DNA of 39,457 nt from Bacteroidota bacterium. Lineage in GTDB: Bacteria > Bacteroidota > Ignavibacteria > Ignavibacteriales > SURF-24. The stretch's first letter is position 1. The number at the start of each line of letters is the position of its first letter. The notes beneath the pieces were generated by a model. The model was not told where the DNA came from. It saw only the letters and a list, made by a program, of their open reading frames with translations, and did no database searches. Below, piece by piece: positions 34,934 to 39,457 of this stretch. The position numbers and the translations under genes were made by a program. Location: contig JAUZPB010000030.1 in NCBI GenBank assembly GCA_030706145.1, positions 1 through 39,457 on the forward strand, in the 5' to 3' direction.

Positions 34934-35668
34934 ATGCAAAGATTACTTGTAAATGTACGTGGACCAATAGAAGCTGATGAGGCTGCTAAAGGCGGAGCCC
35001 ATATTGTTGATATAATGTATCCGGCAACATCTGAAACAGGTACCCCTTATCCGCTAAATATCTTGTCGGTAAGAGGAGAGCTGAGCAGATACCACCCAGG
35101 AATACTTATCTCTACAAATGTCGGCGAAACACAAATCGAACGCTCTACTGTCTGCCAGGCTGCTCTTGGTGTTGCAACAGCAGGTGCAGACATCATTCGC
35201 TGCAGCCTGGCCGAACTCTCTTTTGAAGCTGCTGCTTATCTTGGTGATTCAATCGTTCGCACTGTTAAAAAATTTTACCCCCAGAAAAAAATTGTCCCTG
35301 TTTTGTTTATGGATAAAGATATGCAAAGATTCTTAAAACCTTTGGAAGAAGGAAGCGAACTGCTCCATAGAATAAAAGCAGATGGTGTACTTATTTCTGT
35401 TCACAGCAAGCTAAGCAGAAGATCAGTGCTCGACTTTCTCTCTCCTTCAGAAATAATGAGCTTTACTTCACAGATCCACCAGCAAAAAAAAGAGATCTGG
35501 ATTGCTGGAAGAATAAGTGGAGAGGATCTTCCTGAACTTTGGAAAACTGGTGTGGATGTGATCTGTGTCCGCCAGGCTGCCTGTGAAATTGAAGATAGCA
35601 ACCCTATAGGTAACGTTAAGGCAGAACAAGTAAAATTCCTGGTAAATACAATACCTGCAAATGTATAA
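34934..35668 (+). CDS. Divergent MfnB/DUF556-family TIM-barrel protein
   Basis: The 244-residue sequence lines up well over its whole length with (5-formylfuran-3-yl)methyl phosphate synthase, MfnB of methanogens and OrfY of methylotrophs. Shared features are the opening strand and AxxGGAxIxDI, the segment LxSxxVGE, the A..GADxIR strand, and the C-terminal IAGRISGEDLPELWKTGVDVICVRQAAC. By my memory of the M. jannaschii sequence, its Lys27 is Met28 here, Lys85 is Arg89, and Asp151 is Ser155; only Lys155 is kept (Lys159). So the fold is clear but the same chemistry is doubtful. No methanofuran-pathway neighbour is present. It stands alone with repeat structure upstream. Confidence 0.72.
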   Translation: MQRLLVNVRGPIEADEAAKGGAHIVDIMYPATSETGTPYPLNILSVRGELSRYHPGILISTNVGETQIERSTVCQAALGVATAGADIIRCSLAELSFEAAAYLGDSIVRTVKKFYPQKKIVPVLFMDKDMQRFLKPLEEGSELLHRIKADGVLISVHSKLSRRSVLDFLSPSEIMSFTSQIHQQKKEIWIAGRISGEDLPELWKTGVDVICVRQAACEIEDSNPIGNVKAEQVKFLVNTIPANV

Positions 35669-35811
35669 AAACATCTTAGTGCTCTATATCATATTGCCCT
35701 TATCTTTAGTTGCTTGTTTACTCTAAATGGGTTATCATTTTTATTGTTAGGGTAGATCTCTTTTCAACGATTTGATGAATATGTCTAACAATTTATGAGT
35801 TAAGGCGCGAT

Positions 35812-37836
35812 ATGAATGTTTACGCTTTTAGATATCATGCTCTGCTTGCATTTTTAACCATTTCTTTTGCTTTCGCACTTCCGGCTTATTCTCAACCGGG
35901 TAATGGCTACATAAACCCATTGTCTTATACGAAAGGTGATACGGTTAATTTCCATATCTCAACTTCCAGCAATTCTTTCTCGATCCAGATCTATCGAATT
36001 GGAGCCTATGAGGCTCTTGTGGGGAAATACGATAACATCAAAGGTGGACAAAGATCAGTCCCCGATAGCGTATGGGAGAAGGGATGTGACTGGCCTGTCT
36101 CCTTTAGCCTTGTTATACCTGAATCCTGGCAATCAGGAGTGTATGTAGCAAGATTCCCAAACCTCAATGCAGATGCCCTTTCAAATGTGGTTTTCTTAGT
36201 TAAGGAAAAAAAACTGGGATCTCATTCAAAACTTCTTATTGTGATGCCATATTTTAACTGGATAGCATATAATAACTGGGGCGGCAAAAATGTCTATGAC
36301 GAAAATTCGACCGATGGCAAAAGGGCTTATAGACTTTCTCTTAACCGACCTTTTACTGGCAACGGCTATAGCGAATTCAGGGCTTATCCGCAGAAAATGA
36401 TTGTCTGGTTAGAAAAAAATGGTTATGAATATGAGGTCGCGTCTGAAATGGATATCCATAAAAATGAAGACTTCTTAAATAATTATAATGTAATGGTCTC
36501 TGTTGGACACGATGAATATTACACTAGGCTGCAAAGACTGAGAATGCTGAATTTTATTAACCGTGGTGGAAAACTCCTCAGCCTTTCTGGAAATACTTGC
36601 TGGTGGCAAATTAGAATTGAGGATAGTTTTAATTCTCTTGTATGCTATAAAAACAGAAGCCTTGATCCGCTTAATGGGAAAATTGATTCACTTGTAACTG
36701 TGAACTGGTATGATCAGCCATTGAATTATCCGGAGAATAATTTCTTAGGTGCAAGCTTCCGAAATGGGGGATATGTAAACGATATAAATCATAAGGATTT
36801 TACTTACTTCCAGGGTTTTGGTGACTTTGCAGTATTTAATTCGCAGAATTGGGTCTATAAAGGTACCTCTCTTAATGATGGCGATGAATTCGGAAGACCT
36901 CAAAATGACTCCGCAAATGCCATCGTTGGTTATGAGGTTGATGGTACACTGCATAGCTGGAAAAACGGCTTGCCTGAAGTTACTGGATATGATGGTACCC
37001 CACTTAACTATAGGATTCTTGGTCACTCACCCGCTATAGGACAGGGAGGAATATTCCAAGATAAATTTGCTTCTATGGGAATTTTTTATACGAAAAGTGG
37101 CGGAGCTGTTTTTAACTCAGCTTCCATTTACTGGGCAAGAGGACTGGATTGGGATTCTTCAACTCAAAAGATTACGGCGAATATCCTGAATAAGTTTTTG
37201 GAAAACAGGCTGCCTCCTGAAATTGTCGGCTGGACACCTTTTGTGCTTGTTACTGATACTGTAAATAAAGAAGTCCTGCAAATCAATAAAAGGGAGCTTG
37301 GACAGATCAATGATGGGGATTCATTAAAATTCAGCCTGAAGGTTCAGGATCCATATAATTCAAAGGTTAACTTTGAATGGTTTGTAGATTCTGTAAAGGT
37401 AGGAAGTGATTCTGCATTTCTGTACAAAGCAAAATGGGGCGGAGACTATAAGATTACAGTTTATGCCTTTAATTCTAAAGATACTTCGTCAATTAGCTGG
37501 AAAATAAAGGTCAATGGACCTGCAAATGCTGTGCATAATAAAAACTTGCAACCATTAAAATTTCGCCTTGAGCAGAACTATCCAAATCCTTTTAATCCTT
37601 CAACTACTATTAAATACTCTTTGGCCTTCCAAAGCCAGGTTAAAATCTCTGTCTTTAACTCAATTGGACAAGAAATAGCCCATTTGGTTAATAAAACAGA
37701 ACAAGCTGGCGAGCATGTATTGTCTTGGAATGCAGATGGCTTTCCTTCTGGTGTTTATCTCTTAAGGATTTATGCCTCGTCTGTCAGTAATAAAGAAATA
37801 TTTAGCTCAGTAAAAAAAATGCTCTTACTGAAATAG
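35812..37836 (+). CDS. T9SS cargo, N,N-dimethylformamidase beta-like
   Basis: This 674-residue secreted protein has a signal peptide (1-27, ending in PAYS). Its main body (about 35-470) resembles the large subunit of N,N-dimethylformamidase and related proteins: IQIYRIGAYE, the NWGGKNVYD block, EFRAYPQKMIVWLEKNGYEYEVASEMDI and VGHDEYYT (231-238), then a Gly/Asn-rich NRGGKLLSLSGNTCWW strand. An Ig-like linker follows, then a C-terminal sorting domain with EQNYPNPFNPSTTI, so it leaves through the type IX system and is probably surface-bound. Amidase activity is unproven, since the substrate of this secreted subfamily is unknown. A GTGCCAAATGGCAC palindrome sits at the stop. Confidence 0.82.
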   Translation: MNVYAFRYHALLAFLTISFAFALPAYSQPGNGYINPLSYTKGDTVNFHISTSSNSFSIQIYRIGAYEALVGKYDNIKGGQRSVPDSVWEKGCDWPVSFSLVIPESWQSGVYVARFPNLNADALSNVVFLVKEKKLGSHSKLLIVMPYFNWIAYNNWGGKNVYDENSTDGKRAYRLSLNRPFTGNGYSEFRAYPQKMIVWLEKNGYEYEVASEMDIHKNEDFLNNYNVMVSVGHDEYYTRLQRLRMLNFINRGGKLLSLSGNTCWWQIRIEDSFNSLVCYKNRSLDPLNGKIDSLVTVNWYDQPLNYPENNFLGASFRNGGYVNDINHKDFTYFQGFGDFAVFNSQNWVYKGTSLNDGDEFGRPQNDSANAIVGYEVDGTLHSWKNGLPEVTGYDGTPLNYRILGHSPAIGQGGIFQDKFASMGIFYTKSGGAVFNSASIYWARGLDWDSSTQKITANILNKFLENRLPPEIVGWTPFVLVTDTVNKEVLQINKRELGQINDGDSLKFSLKVQDPYNSKVNFEWFVDSVKVGSDSAFLYKAKWGGDYKITVYAFNSKDTSSISWKIKVNGPANAVHNKNLQPLKFRLEQNYPNPFNPSTTIKYSLAFQSQVKISVFNSIGQEIAHLVNKTEQAGEHVLSWNADGFPSGVYLLRIYASSVSNKEIFSSVKKMLLLK

Positions 37837-38221
37837 TGCCAAATGGCACCATTGTAAATGATCACAACAATTTTGATTACAATATATTTTTTTTTGCGGT
37901 TCTTTATTTCTGTTCTTGTGAATTGACTTTAAGCAAATACAAAAGAGGGTAAAAGTGTTCATTGTCCGATTGTGTCTTATTTCTCTGCAGGACAGGGCTT
38001 ATTCTTATTTACCTCATAACAGATCTGACAGGTCCGAAAGAGAATATGTCAAACCATTTGGTTAGCGCAAGCAATTACTGTTAACTGCCAGTTTAATTTG
38101 CTTGAAAATAGCAAAACTTCCTTTCTGCCAGTCAGCATTATTATGCCTGACAGCAGCCGGTCAAAGGGGTCTTCCCTTTTCACTACCTAAAATACTTAAT
38201 TCCATTGAGGGGGGTACAGGT
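37837..38221 (+). other. Gene-poor 385-base leader region
   Basis: No convincing gene lies here. An open frame from a TTG near 38102 continues into the small membrane protein but lacks a signal or ribosome site. The second half (38068-38179) holds three successive hairpins, listed separately. Confidence 0.4.
38068..38179 (+). promoter_or_regulatory. Structured leader with three hairpins
   Basis: Hairpin 1 pairs 38068-38077 with 38094-38104 (one bulge), with an inner AACT/AGTT. Hairpin 2 spans 38125-38156: CTGC/GCAG outside, and GTCAGCAT with ATGCCTGAC (one bulge) inside. Hairpin 3, AAAGGG/CCCTTT at 38163-38179, is followed by a short T-run. Together they resemble a cis-acting leader or attenuator for the small membrane gene. 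No known riboswitch class is recognised. Confidence 0.4.
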
Positions 38222-38410
38222 ATGGAATTCTCAACAATAGTCTTTTCAATCTTGGCCATAGTGGCTACTGTCCTGTTCATTTTCTTATTTACTTCTTTCC
38301 TGATTTATAAAATTAAACAGAAAGAAAACGCCATTCAGAAGGATTCTTTATTACTTTTCAAAAAGATCAAAGTGGAATCTTCTGCCTTTAATGAAAGGAC
38401 ATGGCACTAG
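38222..38410 (+). CDS. Small single-pass membrane protein
   Basis: This 62-residue product begins MEFSTIVFSILAIVATVLFIFLFTSFLIY, one long hydrophobic segment, and ends in a charged cytoplasmic tail with many Lys. The ATG at 38222 follows a purine-rich GAGGGGGG stretch that can serve as a ribosome site, though spacing is a little long. The next gene starts 24 bases after its stop, suggesting co-transcription with the SdrD B-like exported protein. The function is unknown. Confidence 0.6.
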   Translation: MEFSTIVFSILAIVATVLFIFLFTSFLIYKIKQKENAIQKDSLLLFKKIKVESSAFNERTWH

Positions 38411-38434
38411 GCTCTCAATTAAGGAGAATCACAA

Positions 38435-39457
38435 ATGCTTAATAGATCCTTTCTTCTTTTAATTATTTTATCTTTGTTTTTCTGTGACAATATTTTTGCG
38501 CAGAATACATGCGATCTTACTGGCTTTGTTACCTATACTCAAGGTGGTTGGGGTGGTCCGGGTAACAGTGCTCCAGGAAAAATACGTGATCAATACTTTT
38601 CAGGTGTCTTCCCAAATGGTTTGAAGATCGGAACCTTGTTTACATTGAAACTTACAACAGCTAAGGCTGTTGAAGATTTTCTTCCTCAGGGGGGAACTCC
38701 TGGAATATTTTCACAAAACTGCGTAAATCCTTTAACTACAACAGCAGGTGTCTTTGCAGGACAACTTGTTGCTCTTTCAATGAATATCAATTTTGATAAC
38801 GCAGGTAAACTGGGAACAAATACTCTAAAGCTGGAGAACCTGGTTATTGCATCTGGAACATTTGCAGGTCTAACAGTAAAACAATTCTTCGATCTTGCAA
38901 ATAAAGCTATATCAGGTGAAGCAACTGGTTACTCTATTGACCAGATTAATACTGCTGCTGATAACATAAACAATAACTTTGATGATGGTAAAGTTAATAA
39001 GGGATATCTTGTCTGCCCTGCTAAATGCTCACTTGGTGATAGAGTATGGCTGGATAAAGATAAAGACGGAATTCAAGATCAGGGTGAAGATGGAATTCCT
39101 AATGTGACTGTTGAATTATATAAATGTAATGATAATAAACTAGTTGCAACAACTAAAACAGGTATAAATGGATTTTATTCTTTTACTGATCTTGTCTCAT
39201 GCTGCTATTATATTAAAATAACTGTTCCGGAAGGCTATAGTATTAGTCCTGCTAATCAAGGAGCAGATGATGCTAAGGACTCTGATGTAGGTAAAGATGG
39301 TAAATCTTCTTGCGTTACCCTGGCATCAGGGGAGAACAATATGACAATAGATGCAGGACTGTATAAGACAGAATCCTGCACAGATCTTGCAATAGAGAAG
39401 ACAGTAAGTAAGACAAATCCACAGTGCAATGAGGTATTTACCTATACAATAAAGGTA
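38435..39457 (+). CDS. Exported SdrD B-like repeat protein, 3' end cut by window
   Basis: The first 341 residues of a longer open frame, with no stop before the window ends. The AAGGAG ribosome site lies eight bases before the ATG. A signal peptide (FLLLIILSLFFCDNIFA) is followed by a domain opening CDLTGFVTYTQGGWGGPG, seen widely in Bacteroidota surface proteins. Then comes an SdrD B-like Ca-binding repeat (LGDRVWLDKDKDGIQDQGEDGIPNV) near 205-305, and the start of a DUF11-like repeat (IEKTVSKTNPQCNEVFTYTIKV). A T9SS sorting domain would be expected beyond the window. It is probably a large adhesin-like surface protein. Confidence 0.88.
   Translation, partial: MLNRSFLLLIILSLFFCDNIFAQNTCDLTGFVTYTQGGWGGPGNSAPGKIRDQYFSGVFPNGLKIGTLFTLKLTTAKAVEDFLPQGGTPGIFSQNCVNPLTTTAGVFAGQLVALSMNINFDNAGKLGTNTLKLENLVIASGTFAGLTVKQFFDLANKAISGEATGYSIDQINTAADNINNNFDDGKVNKGYLVCPAKCSLGDRVWLDKDKDGIQDQGEDGIPNVTVELYKCNDNKLVATTKTGINGFYSFTDLVSCCYYIKITVPEGYSISPANQGADDAKDSDVGKDGKSSCVTLASGENNMTIDAGLYKTESCTDLAIEKTVSKTNPQCNEVFTYTIKV

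Noticed and set aside
38041-38180. Resemblance to a c-di-GMP-I riboswitch (AAACC..GG..GCGCAAGC segment)
   Set aside because: Only a short part looks similar. The conserved GCAAACC and ACGCAAAGCC elements and the second half with GGGGTTACC are not present in the right arrangement.
1-39457. tRNA, rRNA, insertion sequences, phage or attachment sites
   Set aside because: The intergenic stretches were read for tRNA-like cloverleafs and terminal repeats and the coding frames for transposase or integrase motifs; none was convincing.

Overview
The window is about 39.5 kb of AT-rich bacterial chromosome with roughly 33 genes on both strands. It has no transposases, phage genes, rRNA, tRNA or CRISPR arrays that I can see. 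The best taxonomic clue is the secreted protein at 35812-37836. It ends in a type IX secretion sorting domain of the QNYPNPFNPSTTI kind, typical of Ignavibacteria and relatives in the Bacteroidota/Chlorobi group. A BshA-type bacillithiol glycosyltransferase, a DPP-IV-like S9 peptidase and an exported SdrD B-like repeat protein fit the same group. I infer an uncultured or little-studied Ignavibacteria-like organism.

Region 1 (1-7.7 kb) is housekeeping: a PII-like small protein, peptide deformylase with variant motifs, an FAD/Rieske fusion oxidoreductase, a TrmA/RlmD-like RNA methyltransferase on the minus strand, and uvrA. Region 2 (7.9-12.2 kb) is a plus-strand run of small or unfamiliar envelope genes: an lmo0937-type membrane peptide, a very Gly/Ser-rich exported protein, an all-helical unknown, a Spy/CpxP-like exported protein and a membrane-anchored SpoIIE-type phosphatase. 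Region 3 (12.2-17.8 kb) has an MlaE permease without its ATPase, and an SGNH hydrolase with TPRs divergent from a NodU/CmcH-type carbamoyltransferase. The carbamoyltransferase is followed by an SxtJ-family membrane protein and a 52-residue DUF5989-like membrane peptide. I judge this the best candidate for a poorly described system.

Region 4 (17.9-23.1 kb) holds a YeeZ-like Rossmann protein, a 54-residue basic protein, an Lrp/AsnC regulator directly upstream of glnA, and a minus-strand pair (an unknown gene and an RsmB/RsmF-type rRNA methyltransferase). Region 5 (23.4-32.4 kb) makes activated sugars for surface polysaccharide: galE, rmlA, rmlC and ugd, then bshA on the opposite strand, then an overlapping trio of PfkB kinase, rmlD and exported GH13 amylase. 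rmlB is absent from the window. Region 6 (32.5-39.5 kb) is mostly export related: an S9 peptidase, a dimethylformamidase-beta-like T9SS cargo, a small membrane protein with a structured leader, and an SdrD B-like protein cut by the window end. Between them sits a divergent MfnB/DUF556-family protein that appears to have lost several catalytic residues.

Several starts were moved downstream of the longest open frame because a better ribosome site or signal peptide is there. TTG starts are used at least twice. Family assignments rest on motifs read by eye and on memory of families; no database search was run.
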